NCBI GenBank assembly: GCA_023300545.1
Contig: JALZVT010000120.1
Location: 1-64,000, forward strand
Direction: 5' to 3'
Source of the DNA: Pseudomonadales bacterium
GTDB taxonomy: Bacteria; Pseudomonadota; Gammaproteobacteria; Pseudomonadales; Azotimanducaceae
DNA: 64,000 nt
Made by a program: the position numbers and the translations under genes. The notes under the pieces are model-generated. The model saw only the letters and a program-made list of their open reading frames with translations. It was not told where the DNA came from and searched no databases. Shown here in pieces: positions 35,835 to 44,546 of the stretch. Position 1 is the first letter of the stretch, and every line of letters begins with the position of its first letter.

Positions 35835-36188
35835 GTGATCGAAGTATTCCAGGCACTGGCTATTCGCCTTGCCTGGCTACGTCCGGTAGCAATACTGGTC
35901 ACGATTGGATTTACAGCTCTCTTCGTCTACGCCGCTCTAGCTCCGAACGCGCCAGACAGTTTTTTCACATACGGCCTAACAGGCACCGTTTGGGGTTTGT
36001 TGCTGTTTGTGTTTTTAGCCATTTTCCCCAACGTGCCCGCGCCGCCGATCCCAAGCCAAACACGCTGGCGGCGCTTTGTTATACGCATACGCCGTGCGGG
36101 CTACGGAATTCTTGTGTTTGCGGTACTGGCAATTACGACCGTGTCGCTATCGCTCACACTTAAGCTGCTGAAAAGCCTACCGAACTGA
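35835..36188 (+). CDS. Hypothetical three-helix membrane protein
   Basis: A 117-residue predicted inner-membrane protein starting at GTG, 15 bp after the phosphotransferase gene. Three hydrophobic segments are visible: PVAILVTIGFTALFVYAAL, the stretch around GTVWGLLLFVFLAIFPNV, and ILVFAVLAITTVSLSLTL. A basic loop (RWRRFVIRIRR) lies between the second and third, suggesting it faces the cytoplasm. I do not recognise the family. Its position suggests co-expression with the kinase gene, and it converges on fghA 13 bp away. Confidence 0.65.
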   Translation: MIEVFQALAIRLAWLRPVAILVTIGFTALFVYAALAPNAPDSFFTYGLTGTVWGLLLFVFLAIFPNVPAPPIPSQTRWRRFVIRIRRAGYGILVFAVLAITTVSLSLTLKLLKSLPN

Positions 36189-36201
36189 AAGAATTCAAGC
36201 T

Positions 36202-37038
36202 CTAACCCAGTTGCGCTGCATGCCAGCGCAGGTGATCTTCGATAAAGCTCGCGATGAAGAAGTAGCTATGATCAAAGTCGGGTTGCAGACGTAACGTCAA
36301 ATCAATACCGGCATCAGCGCAGGCTGCAGCCAACAGCTCAGGCTTCAACTGCTCTACTAAAAAACTATCAGCGTCACCTTGATCCACCAACAACGCAGGC
36401 GTGCGCGCACCGTCCTCGATCAAGGCGCAGGCGTCATACGCACGCCAGGTCGTCTTATCTGATCCCAAATAATTACCAAGGGCCTTTTCGCCCCAGGCAC
36501 AATTGAGTGGCGAACAGATGGGTGCAAACGCAGACACACTCTTGAACTGCGCGGGGTTGCGCAAGCCAATCGTCAACGCACCGTGACCGCCCATCGAGTG
36601 ACCCAATATTCCTACCCGAGTGCTGTCGATGTTAGCCACACCAGCCACGGCACCCAACAACTCCTGCTCAATATAACTGCGCATCCGATAGTGCTCAGAC
36701 CAAGGCGCTTGGATAGCATCAACATAAAAGCCCGCACCCAGACCAAAGTCCCACGCCGCTTGCGCGTCGTCTGGCACGCAATCGCCCCTAGGCGAGGTGT
36801 CTGGCGCAATAATAATTTGCCCAAGCACACTGGCTATTCGCTGGGCACCGGCCTTCGACACAAAGTTGTCTTCCGTGCAGGTCAACCCAGACAGCCAAAC
36901 AAGCGCCGGCGCCGCTTTTTTCGCAGCGCTGTCAGGTACATAAACACCAATGCGCGTACTGCCCGACAGCGCTTTTGAGTCGAACTCATAGACAAACTGC
37001 GTACCCACAAAACTTCGCGCTGAAGAGAGTATTTTCAT
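36202..37038 (-). CDS. fghA: S-formylglutathione hydrolase
   Basis: A 278-residue esterase that hydrolyses S-formylglutathione to formate and glutathione, the last step of glutathione-dependent formaldehyde detoxification. The nucleophile is S148 in GHSMGG, with the acid in LLVDQGDADSFL and the histidine in PDFDHSYFF. LSGLTCTEDNFV and PDTSPRGDCVPDD are strong family signatures. I chose ATG 37038 (MKILSSARSF); an upstream GTG/ATG-type extension to 37152 reads poorly. The partner frmA/adhC dehydrogenase is not in the window. The promoter region is shared with the divergent epoxide hydrolase gene. Confidence 0.93.
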   Translation of the reverse strand: MKILSSARSFVGTQFVYEFDSKALSGSTRIGVYVPDSAAKKAAPALVWLSGLTCTEDNFVSKAGAQRIASVLGQIIIAPDTSPRGDCVPDDAQAAWDFGLGAGFYVDAIQAPWSEHYRMRSYIEQELLGAVAGVANIDSTRVGILGHSMGGHGALTIGLRNPAQFKSVSAFAPICSPLNCAWGEKALGNYLGSDKTTWRAYDACALIEDGARTPALLVDQGDADSFLVEQLKPELLAAACADAGIDLTLRLQPDFDHSYFFIASFIEDHLRWHAAQLG

Positions 37039-37154
37039 TCCGTTGCCCTTGGTCAGAGTGCTGACCTTATCTGGGAATGGGGCGTCATGAACCACGCCGC
37101 ATTGCCAATCACGCCAAAACGAGCGAGAGTATCGAGCTGCCTGGAGGGACACAA

Positions 37155-38135
37155 GTGACAGAGATACGACATCGCAACGTAACAGCTAACGGCATCCGCA
37201 TTCATCTTGCAGAGGCGGGCGACCCCAACAGCGACAAGCCCACCGTTCTCATGGTGCACGGTTTCCCCGAAAGCTGGTATTCATGGCGCTATCAGTTACC
37301 TGCACTGGCTGCAGCCGGTTACCACGCGGTCGCGATGGACGTACGCGGCTATGGCCGCTCTGCCAAGCCGACCAAGGTCAACGACTACCGCATGGTGCAG
37401 AAAGTGGCCGACGTGGTGGGTGTGGTCGAGGCACTTGGCAATCGACCTACCGTGGTAGTGGGCCATGATTGGGGCGCACCAATCGCCTGGAACAGCGCCC
37501 TTATTCGCCCCGATCTGTTTCTCGGCGTCGCGGGTATTTCAGTTCCTTACGCGTCCCAATCTGGGGCTAACGGCATGCGCCCGACCACAGCCATGCGCAT
37601 GGCCGCCCCCGCCGACCACGACTTCTACATTGTCTATTTTCAAGATGTCGGCACGGCCGAACGCGAAATCGAAGCTGACGTACGCAGCTGGCTACTCGGT
37701 TTCTACTGGGCGGGTGGTGGCGACATTGAAAACGGCCCCAACATTGCGCAGGTGAAGCACGGCACCCAAATGCGCGATATTTTCCAATACCCAGATGTCA
37801 TGCCAGCCTGGATGACCGAAGACGACCTCGACATCTACACTCGAGAATTCGAATACAGCGGTTTCTTTGGGCCACTCAATCGTTATCGCAATGTCGATCA
37901 GGATTGGGAAGACCTTGCCGCCTACGCCGGACAACCCATCACCATTCCGTCGTTATTCATCGGTGGCACAAAGGATGGCCCCACTATATGGGGCGAAGCC
38001 GCCATCAAAGCGTTCCCAAAAAATCTGCCAAAGCTCACTCGCTCCGAGATTCTCGAAGGATCCGGACACTGGATTCAACAAGAACGCCCAGAAGAAACCA
38101 ATGCCCTGCTACTCGAATTTCTGGCGGGGCTGTAG
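37155..38135 (+). CDS. Alpha/beta hydrolase, epoxide hydrolase-like
   Basis: A 326-residue alpha/beta hydrolase. HGFPE (35-39) is the oxyanion HGxP motif typical of epoxide hydrolases, the nucleophile is D105 in VVGHDWGAP and the base is the histidine in GSGHWIQQERP near the end. An aspartate nucleophile with HGxP points to epoxide opening by an alkyl-enzyme ester, though a haloalkane or fluoroacetate substrate is not excluded. Start GTG 37155 has a perfect GGAGGG six bases upstream. It leads an operon with the SDR gene 5 bp downstream. Confidence 0.88.
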   Translation: MTEIRHRNVTANGIRIHLAEAGDPNSDKPTVLMVHGFPESWYSWRYQLPALAAAGYHAVAMDVRGYGRSAKPTKVNDYRMVQKVADVVGVVEALGNRPTVVVGHDWGAPIAWNSALIRPDLFLGVAGISVPYASQSGANGMRPTTAMRMAAPADHDFYIVYFQDVGTAEREIEADVRSWLLGFYWAGGGDIENGPNIAQVKHGTQMRDIFQYPDVMPAWMTEDDLDIYTREFEYSGFFGPLNRYRNVDQDWEDLAAYAGQPITIPSLFIGGTKDGPTIWGEAAIKAFPKNLPKLTRSEILEGSGHWIQQERPEETNALLLEFLAGL

Positions 38136-38140
38136 GGATT

Positions 38141-38902
38141 ATGGCGAACGAACTCAATCAACAGGTTGCACTGGTTACAGGCGGTTCAGGCGACATCGGT
38201 GGCGCCATCGCTCGCCATCTAGGCCATGCCGGCGCGCACGTTATCGTCACCTACGTCGGCGGCAAAGATGCGGCCGAAAGCGCAGTCAGCGACATCGTCA
38301 CCGCCGGCGGCCGGGCAAGCAGTCTACAACTCGATCAACGCGACCCCGCGGCTATCGAACAGTGCATGACACAAATCTCAAAGCTGCACTCGAGGCTCGA
38401 CATTGTTGTCAACAACGCCGCATGGAACATTGGCATACCCTTTCCAAATCTAGATGACCTCACGTCTGACATCTGGGACCAGGTGCTCGAAACCAACCTG
38501 CGCGCACCGTTTCTCATCGCGCGCGCAGCCGCAAGCCTGCTCAAGGCAGACGGTGGCGGACACATCGTCAATATATCTTCGGCCGGCGGCATCAGCCCCG
38601 GCAGCTCCAGCATCGCTTACTCATCCAGCAAAGCCGGCCTCAATCATCTAACACGTTGCCTCGCGGTTGCCATGGCACCCGAAGTGGCAGTGAACTGCGT
38701 AGCACCCGGCCTGGTTGAGAACACCCGCATGGCTAACCGTTTGCCAGACGCTGTCGCTAACGGCGCCCGCAAGCAGGCTGTACTAGGGCGCGTCGGCCAG
38801 GCTGACGACATTGCCCAGCAAGTACTAACCTTTGTCACCTCGCGGTCAATCTCAGGACAAATCATGGTCATCGACGGCGGCATGCCTGGCGCTATGCGCT
38901 AG
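38141..38902 (+). CDS. Short-chain dehydrogenase/reductase (SDR)
   Basis: A 253-residue classical SDR. The NAD(P) motif is TGGSGDIGG (13-21) and the structural motif NNAA is at 91-94. The catalytic residues are S147, Y160 and K164 (YSSSK). The C-terminal VIDGGMPGAMR is of the usual type. It oxidises or reduces a hydroxyl/ketone; the substrate is unknown. A long open frame extends upstream of 38141 in the same phase but overlaps the hydrolase gene and has no start signal, so I rejected it. It may act on the product of the epoxide hydrolase. Confidence 0.9.
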   Translation: MANELNQQVALVTGGSGDIGGAIARHLGHAGAHVIVTYVGGKDAAESAVSDIVTAGGRASSLQLDQRDPAAIEQCMTQISKLHSRLDIVVNNAAWNIGIPFPNLDDLTSDIWDQVLETNLRAPFLIARAAASLLKADGGGHIVNISSAGGISPGSSSIAYSSSKAGLNHLTRCLAVAMAPEVAVNCVAPGLVENTRMANRLPDAVANGARKQAVLGRVGQADDIAQQVLTFVTSRSISGQIMVIDGGMPGAMR

Positions 38903-38956
38903 CTTTGCGTTAAGTATGAAGCGCTAACAACAACCAACCACTCGGCGGAGAACTCT

Positions 38957-39439
38957 ATGGATCTGGCAGCACTGGAAGCACGCGTTACACGCATCGAAGA
39001 CCTAGAATCGATCAAGCAACTCAAAGCCAGATATTGCGAGGTTTGCGACAACGACCATAACCCCGACGAGATTGTCACCATCTTCGCGGCAGACGGCATC
39101 TGGGAAGGCTACGGTATTGGCACTGCCAAAGGTCACCAAGAAATTCGCGAACTGTTTCAAGGTTTTCAAGCCGCGATGAGTTTCACGCAACACATGGTGA
39201 TGAACCCAATCATCGACATAGACGGCAACACGGCAACGGCCCGCTGGTATTTCTTTGGCCCATTCACAATGAAAAAGGGCGGCCGCAAAGGCGATAAAGA
39301 CGATGCAGGCAAAGCCGTGTGGCAAGCCGCCAGGTATCACGAAAACTACACAAAGATTGATGGAGAATGGAAAATTCAACATCTGAAAATAGCACGACCT
39401 ACGATGTACGCCGACTACGCTATTGGTTGGGCGAAATAG
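38957..39439 (+). CDS. NTF2-like (SnoaL_4-type) protein
   Basis: A 160-residue nuclear-transport-factor-2-fold protein. It begins with a helix rich in basic/acidic residues (LEARVTRIEDLESIKQLKAR) followed by YCEVCDNDHNPDEIVTIF, the conserved D-rich turn at the mouth of the pocket in SnoaL_4 proteins. Members act as isomerases, dehydratases or ring hydroxylase subunits. GGAG precedes the ATG. It completes the co-directional epoxide hydrolase/SDR/NTF2-like run and may catalyse a hydration or isomerisation step there (inference). Confidence 0.8.
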   Translation: MDLAALEARVTRIEDLESIKQLKARYCEVCDNDHNPDEIVTIFAADGIWEGYGIGTAKGHQEIRELFQGFQAAMSFTQHMVMNPIIDIDGNTATARWYFFGPFTMKKGGRKGDKDDAGKAVWQAARYHENYTKIDGEWKIQHLKIARPTMYADYAIGWAK

Positions 39440-39465
39440 GTCTGCATCTCAACCGGCCAAAGTCA

Positions 39466-40551
39466 TCACCGGTCTTGCAAGATCAACATCGGAATATTTG
39501 CCCCAGGTACATCAGCCTGATAAAGCCAGTACATCACAAACAAAAACACCGCGATGGTGCCAACGTACCAGGCCAGTGACACGGCAACACCGTACCCATC
39601 CATGCGCACTACATCTTTATCGCGCATGGCACGCTGTCCACCCAAAAGATCAAGCGCGCCAATAACCGCAAAGAACGCCAGCAAATACAGCCCAGACCAA
39701 ATAGAACCCGCCACGCCAAAGGCTGCAAACAACACCAGAAAAACCCAACTGCTACCTTTCGACAAAGATAGCGCACAGGCCTTCACCACGTGTCCACCGT
39801 CTAAGGGGTAGATGGGTAAGAGGTTAAACACGTTGATAAGAGCAGAAAAACTCGCCAGCACCCCAAGTAGATTCCAATCGGTAATGACGTAGCCCGCCCA
39901 GGCAAGCAACGTCATATAGAGACCAAACACGGGCCCCTGCATGGAAATGTAGGTTTCCTGCCAGTAGGTCGAGGCCTTCTCGCCAATGGCGACACCGCCC
40001 ACAAACGGAATCAGGTACATGCCTTTGGTCTTGATTCCGAAGCTCCGCATAGCCCGCAGATGCCCGTACTCATGAAACACCAAAATTGCGATCAGCGCAG
40101 CGCCCAGTCGCCAATCGGTGAGCAGAGAAAAACTCGCATAAGACGCACCAAACAAAGCCGCCTTGATAATCCCGCCACTCTTAAACAGCTTTAGAGCAAG
40201 CCCTGCAAACGACAACCAGGGGGTTGGCGGCTTAGCATCGATGGAATCGTCAGTCGCCACCTCAGAATCCAACTCAAGCGGGTCTTGTCCACTGGCAATT
40301 GCCACTCCGCTCGCCACCAGCTCATAGCTAACTGCGGGGTTCGTGACGTCGATATAGATACGCAACTCAACCGCGCCATGTCCCGGCAGCTCAAACTCAT
40401 GCACTGTGCGGTCGGAATCTGGGTTAATTTTCTGGCTAACCAGTGCCTCGTTGAGATAAACCTCCTCGTGACCAGAAAGAGCCGCTGACCGAACTTCAAT
40501 CAAGAAACCATCAAACAAAAACTCGAGTACTTTCAGGGGCGCCTTATTCAT
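39466..40551 (-). CDS. Site-2-protease-type (M50) membrane metalloprotease
   Basis: A 361-residue intramembrane zinc protease. The zinc motif HEYGH is at 160-164 within a hydrophobic helix, and the third ligand is in the conserved PLDGG motif at 249-253. Residues 1-100 form a soluble N-terminal domain of beta-type sequence with no PDZ signature. M50B proteases cut transmembrane helices of anti-sigma factors or other regulators, but none is adjacent. It is the last gene of a nearly 9-kb co-directional minus-strand run. Confidence 0.85.
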   Translation of the reverse strand: MNKAPLKVLEFLFDGFLIEVRSAALSGHEEVYLNEALVSQKINPDSDRTVHEFELPGHGAVELRIYIDVTNPAVSYELVASGVAIASGQDPLELDSEVATDDSIDAKPPTPWLSFAGLALKLFKSGGIIKAALFGASYASFSLLTDWRLGAALIAILVFHEYGHLRAMRSFGIKTKGMYLIPFVGGVAIGEKASTYWQETYISMQGPVFGLYMTLLAWAGYVITDWNLLGVLASFSALINVFNLLPIYPLDGGHVVKACALSLSKGSSWVFLVLFAAFGVAGSIWSGLYLLAFFAVIGALDLLGGQRAMRDKDVVRMDGYGVAVSLAWYVGTIAVFLFVMYWLYQADVPGANIPMLILQDR

Positions 40552-40635
40552 GGACTAACTGTTCACCTCACTCAGGAGTCACGCAAAAAATATTACTTTA
40601 AGAGCTTAGACAGAGTGCGATCGCACCGAAACCAC

Positions 40636-41622
40636 TCAATGCACTGAGTGCCCGTCAGCGTAAGTGGGCTCCCACTGTTGCAACCAGCCTGGCTCCATAG
40701 TCATGGTGCTCCCATCCTTGAAGGTATAAACCACGGGGTAGGAACCAGCGCCGGTAAGATCACCGTCACGGATAGCAATCAGCCCATCGCGCAAGGTTTG
40801 CAGGTCTTCGCGATGACTCGCGGGTATCGTGTTTTCGATACCCGCGTGCGCGCCACGAAATACCATACGTTGCATCTCGCGCGTACGCGCCAATACCTTG
40901 TCAGCCGACTGAAGAAAGTCACCGGGTCTAGCAGTTGGCAAGAACGAGCTAAGGCTACCGTTATCGGTCAGAAAATCTCCGGTAAACATCAGCTGACGCT
41001 CCACGTCAAACAGAGACACCGAATTGTCGGTATGGCCTGGTGTGTACAACAACACCAACGAACGGCCACCAAGTTCAATAGCCGAATTTGGCGCCACCCA
41101 CTGCGTCACTTCCCAAGTCGGCAGTTCGATGCCCTCACCACTGCCAAGATGCTCACCCCAAGTGAGCGTAAGGCGATCGTCGCTAGCGCGCTCACGCACA
41201 TGCGGCAAATCAACCACAGCAATACGCGCCCAGTCGCCTTGACCAGTGTGATCGTAATGAAAATGCGAGGGCATAAATGTCAGTGGCAAATCCGTGAGCG
41301 AGGCAACCACCGGACGAATGTCATAGTGCCCAACCCCCGCGTCAAACAGCAGCGCCCGCTCGTCCCCAAGAATCAGATAGTTGACGTTGCGAGCCCAGGA
41401 ATGGGGCTCCGCAATGGCGTAGGTCGCCTCATCAAGCTGCACCACAGAAAAATGGGGCTCAGCGGCAAACGGCTGGCCACCGGGCACAGGGTTTGCATCA
41501 GTCAGTTGTGGAATCGGCTCACCAGGAGTGATCTGCGGCAAGAGTAAACGATGGCGCTGCCAAATGGCGGCTATCAGAACAAGGCCAATCAACAACAAGA
41601 CAATGATCAGTTTACGACCCAT
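40636..41622 (-). CDS. Membrane-anchored MBL-fold metallo-hydrolase
   Basis: A 328-residue metallo-beta-lactamase-fold enzyme with an N-terminal transmembrane anchor (LIIVLLLIGLVLIAAIW, about 5-21), so the catalytic domain is probably periplasmic. The zinc motif HFHYDH is at 120-125, followed by YTPGHTDNSVS near 210 and FTGDFL. The substrate is unknown. I preferred ATG 41622 with GGAGAG upstream; the frame is open to 41727. It starts just after the lipase-like gene, 31 bp downstream of its stop, probably in the same transcript. An exact GTGCGATCGCAC palindrome lies 10 bp past its 3' end (40615-40626). Confidence 0.83.
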   Translation of the reverse strand: MGRKLIIVLLLIGLVLIAAIWQRHRLLLPQITPGEPIPQLTDANPVPGGQPFAAEPHFSVVQLDEATYAIAEPHSWARNVNYLILGDERALLFDAGVGHYDIRPVVASLTDLPLTFMPSHFHYDHTGQGDWARIAVVDLPHVRERASDDRLTLTWGEHLGSGEGIELPTWEVTQWVAPNSAIELGGRSLVLLYTPGHTDNSVSLFDVERQLMFTGDFLTDNGSLSSFLPTARPGDFLQSADKVLARTREMQRMVFRGAHAGIENTIPASHREDLQTLRDGLIAIRDGDLTGAGSYPVVYTFKDGSTMTMEPGWLQQWEPTYADGHSVH

Positions 41623-41653
41623 AAGACTCTCCGAAAGTTTAGGCGGGAAATAG

Positions 41654-42421
41654 CTAGCTTGGCAGAAAAGGCTGCAACTCACATACGGCCTCTTCATCCT
41701 CTTCTGTTGGATCGCCCGCGCATTCAAAGCGACCGGTTCGCAAAAAATACAAGATCTCGTCTAGTGCTACCTCAGCGCTCATCATAAACGTATGCGTATT
41801 AGGGATTGTGCGAAACGCAGTCATACCAGCAACCTTGGCGCGCGCGACGGCAACTTTGCCGTCGTCGTTGCCAGCAAGCCAATAGGAGAAGAGCGGATTG
41901 AAAGATTTGGTGCCTGCGATAACCCCTAGCTCGAAGCCAACCGGGCCCAGCGAATTTGGCATGCTGTCCGCCGCAGTTCCAAGCTGGGCTCCCGCAGGAC
42001 CATTAATGGCATCAAACAACCAAAGGTCGCCAAGATGATCAACGGTTTCACTGCCTTGATTGGGTGGTCCAAGCATAACCACTCGATCAATGCGCTCGTC
42101 CCCTTTCTCGAACGCATAGCGCCTGAGCAGAATCCCGCCCATAGAATGAGTGACAAAGTGTGCGGGCTCTTTCAGCTCACATTCATCTAGCGCGGCCTCA
42201 ACGGTACGCACCGCCAGTTCTTCTATCGAATAGTCTGTTGAGTCATACCCAAAATTTACAACCGGGTAGCCCGCTTGCAACAGCTTATTTTCGACTGGCC
42301 GCATGGACGCTGGCGAGCGGGCGAGACCGTGCAGCAAGATAACACATGATTTGGCACCCTCTTCCGCTTTGGCGGCAAACGAACAACAGAGAATGAGAAA
42401 AAGACCAAGTACTAACTTCAT
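41654..42421 (-). CDS. Exported alpha/beta hydrolase (lipase/esterase-like)
   Basis: A 255-residue secreted hydrolase. A signal peptide spans about 1-19 (LGLFLILCCSFAAKA). The oxyanion motif VILLHGLARSP and the nucleophile elbow VTHSMGGILLRRY (Ser93) follow the layout of triacylglycerol-lipase-like PGAP1/LipA-type esterases, with THSMGG in place of GHSMGG. A histidine near NTHTFMM is the likely base. The C-terminal acidic tail and two cysteines may form a disulphide. The substrate is probably a lipid or ester in the periplasm. Confidence 0.8.
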   Translation of the reverse strand: MKLVLGLFLILCCSFAAKAEEGAKSCVILLHGLARSPASMRPVENKLLQAGYPVVNFGYDSTDYSIEELAVRTVEAALDECELKEPAHFVTHSMGGILLRRYAFEKGDERIDRVVMLGPPNQGSETVDHLGDLWLFDAINGPAGAQLGTAADSMPNSLGPVGFELGVIAGTKSFNPLFSYWLAGNDDGKVAVARAKVAGMTAFRTIPNTHTFMMSAEVALDEILYFLRTGRFECAGDPTEEDEEAVCELQPFLPS

Positions 42422-42452
42422 ATGCTTGAACCCTACGGCTCCACTTTCTTGG

Positions 42453-43505
42453 CTACTTGTAGTCGCCGTTCAAAAATCGATAGAACGCCGGATTAACCCA
42501 GACCCGCTCGCGACGCGTAGGCCACGACGATGTAGCCAAGGTATCTATCACTGACTGCGCTTTTTCATCAACAACCGTCAATGTCGCTTCATAGTTGTTA
42601 GCCGTCATGACGACTAAAGAAATGGGCTCGAACGTGGGCAGCGGCGTATCGGTGTAGTAGAACGGTTGCCACCAGGCACCAGCGATCAAACCCGTTTCTT
42701 CTTTGCTATCGCGCTTGGCGTAGCTATTCACAACCGCCTGAAAGCGTTGCCGATCATCGGGTGAATCAAACCGAAACAAGACCGCGATTTCACGCCCCTG
42801 CACAACCCGCACACCGTTGGCCAACCTCACCACGTTAGACCCGGCATTGCCCCAATCTTCTCGGTATAGAAAGGCTGATATCTTCGGCGTGAGATATACC
42901 CAGGCGTTTATACCTTCGCGTGCCAGCAGCACAACCAGCTGACGCACGTGCAACAGTTCAGAATGGGAGTATATGAAGGTCTGCGACGGCGGGAAATGAT
43001 CGAAGACGCCTTCGAGACGCAAGTCATAGCCAGTGATAACCCCATCAGCTAACGCAGAACCCAGCGCGCCTCGAACAGCCGTCGCTGCCAACAACGGCGT
43101 GTAGTCGAGGGGCTCACTCAAACGCGATAACAGATCGGCGCTTCCAACTCGACCCAATAGTGCCGGGTGCCTGTCTGTCATCACGGCAACAAAATGCTCG
43201 AGTTTGCGTTTGGCCAAAGCTGGCAAAGCTAGATCAGCGGCATTGATTGCTCCAGATGAAATCAGCACAGCCGCAGCGGTTCGCTCTGCAGCAGTCGCAC
43301 CCGCCAATTGCCCCGCCAATAGAGTGGCGACTTGCTCCGTGGAGTAAGCCGGCCCCAATGCCTGAAACTCAAGCGTCTCAAGGACATCACGATAAGAGGG
43401 TGACGCTACCCCAGCAGGCTGCACCCCTAGCTGTCGAACCGGGTCTGAAACAGCACAACCGCATAGAATAAAAAACAGCAAAAGCGAACGGACAAGCGGA
43501 TACAT
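42453..43505 (-). CDS. Hypothetical lipoprotein
   Basis: A 350-residue predicted lipoprotein. The signal peptide MYPLVRSLLLFFILCGC ends in an ILCG-C lipobox, with lipidation expected on Cys17 and Ala/Val/Ser following (outer-membrane type, no Asp at +2). The mature part contains an Ala/Leu-rich helical region (about 30-140) and mixed alpha/beta segments rich in hydrophobic strands (for example LVVLLAREGINAWVYLTP). I do not recognise the family. The start at 43505 was chosen for the signal peptide; the frame is open to 43625. Confidence 0.7.
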   Translation of the reverse strand: MYPLVRSLLLFFILCGCAVSDPVRQLGVQPAGVASPSYRDVLETLEFQALGPAYSTEQVATLLAGQLAGATAAERTAAAVLISSGAINAADLALPALAKRKLEHFVAVMTDRHPALLGRVGSADLLSRLSEPLDYTPLLAATAVRGALGSALADGVITGYDLRLEGVFDHFPPSQTFIYSHSELLHVRQLVVLLAREGINAWVYLTPKISAFLYREDWGNAGSNVVRLANGVRVVQGREIAVLFRFDSPDDRQRFQAVVNSYAKRDSKEETGLIAGAWWQPFYYTDTPLPTFEPISLVVMTANNYEATLTVVDEKAQSVIDTLATSSWPTRRERVWVNPAFYRFLNGDYK

Positions 43506-43582
43506 GGGGTTACTCAATTGAAGTTTGTCGAAGGTATTTGTCAGCGGTATTTTTCGGCGGTAGATATGCAACCGCAGACAAA

Positions 43583-43840
43583 TCAAGATGCTTTGGCGTC
43601 TTTTTCTAACTTCCGCATATGCCACAGCACCAGACGGTGTCGAACTGACTTTTGCGAGACCTGATCTTCAGGAAGCGGAGTGAGCAACTTGTCATGAACG
43701 AGCAACCGATAGATGTACAGCGCCTTCTCGTTGACAGAATCACTCTGATCAAACTCCACAACACCTCTGTCTTCGCCATACTTTGTTCCCGCTGCAACAG
43801 CGGCTTTAAACAACGCAGGCTCATTTTTGATTTTCTTCAT
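43583..43840 (-). CDS. DUF5062 family protein
   Basis: An 85-residue, mostly alpha-helical soluble protein matching my recollection of DUF5062, a gammaproteobacterial family of unknown function. Recognisable parts are MKKIKNEPALFKAAVAAGTK, VNEKALYIYRLLVHDKLL with TPLPEDQ, and RHRLVLWHMRKL. The upstream frame overlaps with nothing else, and the following lipoprotein gene starts 78 bp downstream. No ligand or partner is suggested by the sequence. Confidence 0.75.
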   Translation of the reverse strand: MKKIKNEPALFKAAVAAGTKYGEDRGVVEFDQSDSVNEKALYIYRLLVHDKLLTPLPEDQVSQKSVRHRLVLWHMRKLEKDAKAS

Positions 43841-43902
43841 AGATCGATCAAACTCGTTAGCGAGGGAAGATTAGGTCATTGCTTAGACCAGCGTACGCTG
43901 TT

Positions 43903-44532
43903 TCATTGGGAAGTCGCCAGATGCACGCCCAACCCAACCAATACTGTTCCACCTATCCGGTTTGTCAGCCGATTGGCAGCAGGAGAATCAGACAAGAAAG
44001 AACTCGCTTTTCCAGCAAAGAACACATAGAGCAGGTCAGCGCTTGAGAACGCAATATTCACTATTGCACCCAGAACGAGGAGCTGCCCCCAAAGCGGGAG
44101 GTGACTCCCGGGATCGGTGAACTGGGGAAGAAAAGCAATAAAAAATACTGCCGTTTTGGGGTTTAGAATCTCCACGACCGCACTCTGCCAAAGCACCCAC
44201 CGATCGGCTTTCACCTCGGTTCCATCCGCCGCCACTCCCTCCAAAGAACCTGCGAAGAAAAACTTAACACCAAGCCCAGCCAAATAGGCGGCTCCAACAT
44301 ATTTCAAGCCTGTGTAGAGCACCGGCATGATTTGAAACAGCACGGCAAGACCTGACGCGGCAGCAACAACGTGCACATAACCACCAAGATGCAACCCAGC
44401 AGCAGCCAGCAGGCCACTCCGCCGACCGCGCGTCAGAGTTTGCGTCGCTGCGTACAACGTAGCCGGACCCGGCATGTAGGCAAAAATGGCGGTCGCCACA
44501 ACAAAGCTACTGAGTATTTCCAAGTCAGGCAT
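43903..44532 (-). CDS. LysE-family amino-acid/metabolite exporter
   Basis: A 209-residue predicted six-helix exporter of the LysE/RhtB family. The N-terminal signature FAYMPGPATLYAATQTLTRG (PGP motif) is typical. It is likely to export an amino acid or homoserine lactone-like compound; the substrate cannot be read. It starts 14 bp after the TAXI-protein gene on the same strand and shares its transcript in all likelihood. No regulator of the ArgP/LysR type lies next to it. Confidence 0.85.
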   Translation of the reverse strand: MPDLEILSSFVVATAIFAYMPGPATLYAATQTLTRGRRSGLLAAAGLHLGGYVHVVAAASGLAVLFQIMPVLYTGLKYVGAAYLAGLGVKFFFAGSLEGVAADGTEVKADRWVLWQSAVVEILNPKTAVFFIAFLPQFTDPGSHLPLWGQLLVLGAIVNIAFSSADLLYVFFAGKASSFLSDSPAANRLTNRIGGTVLVGLGVHLATSQ

Positions 44533-44546
44533 GTTGTCAGAGCCCT

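Noticed and set aside
37904-38140. Upstream extension of the SDR gene
   Set aside because: The frame overlaps the hydrolase gene in another phase, whereas ATG 38141 gives a normal SDR start.
40615-40626. GTGCGATCGCAC palindrome
   Set aside because: Short and containing a common GCGATCGC core; no repeat copies or T run were seen, so it is not called a terminator or operator.
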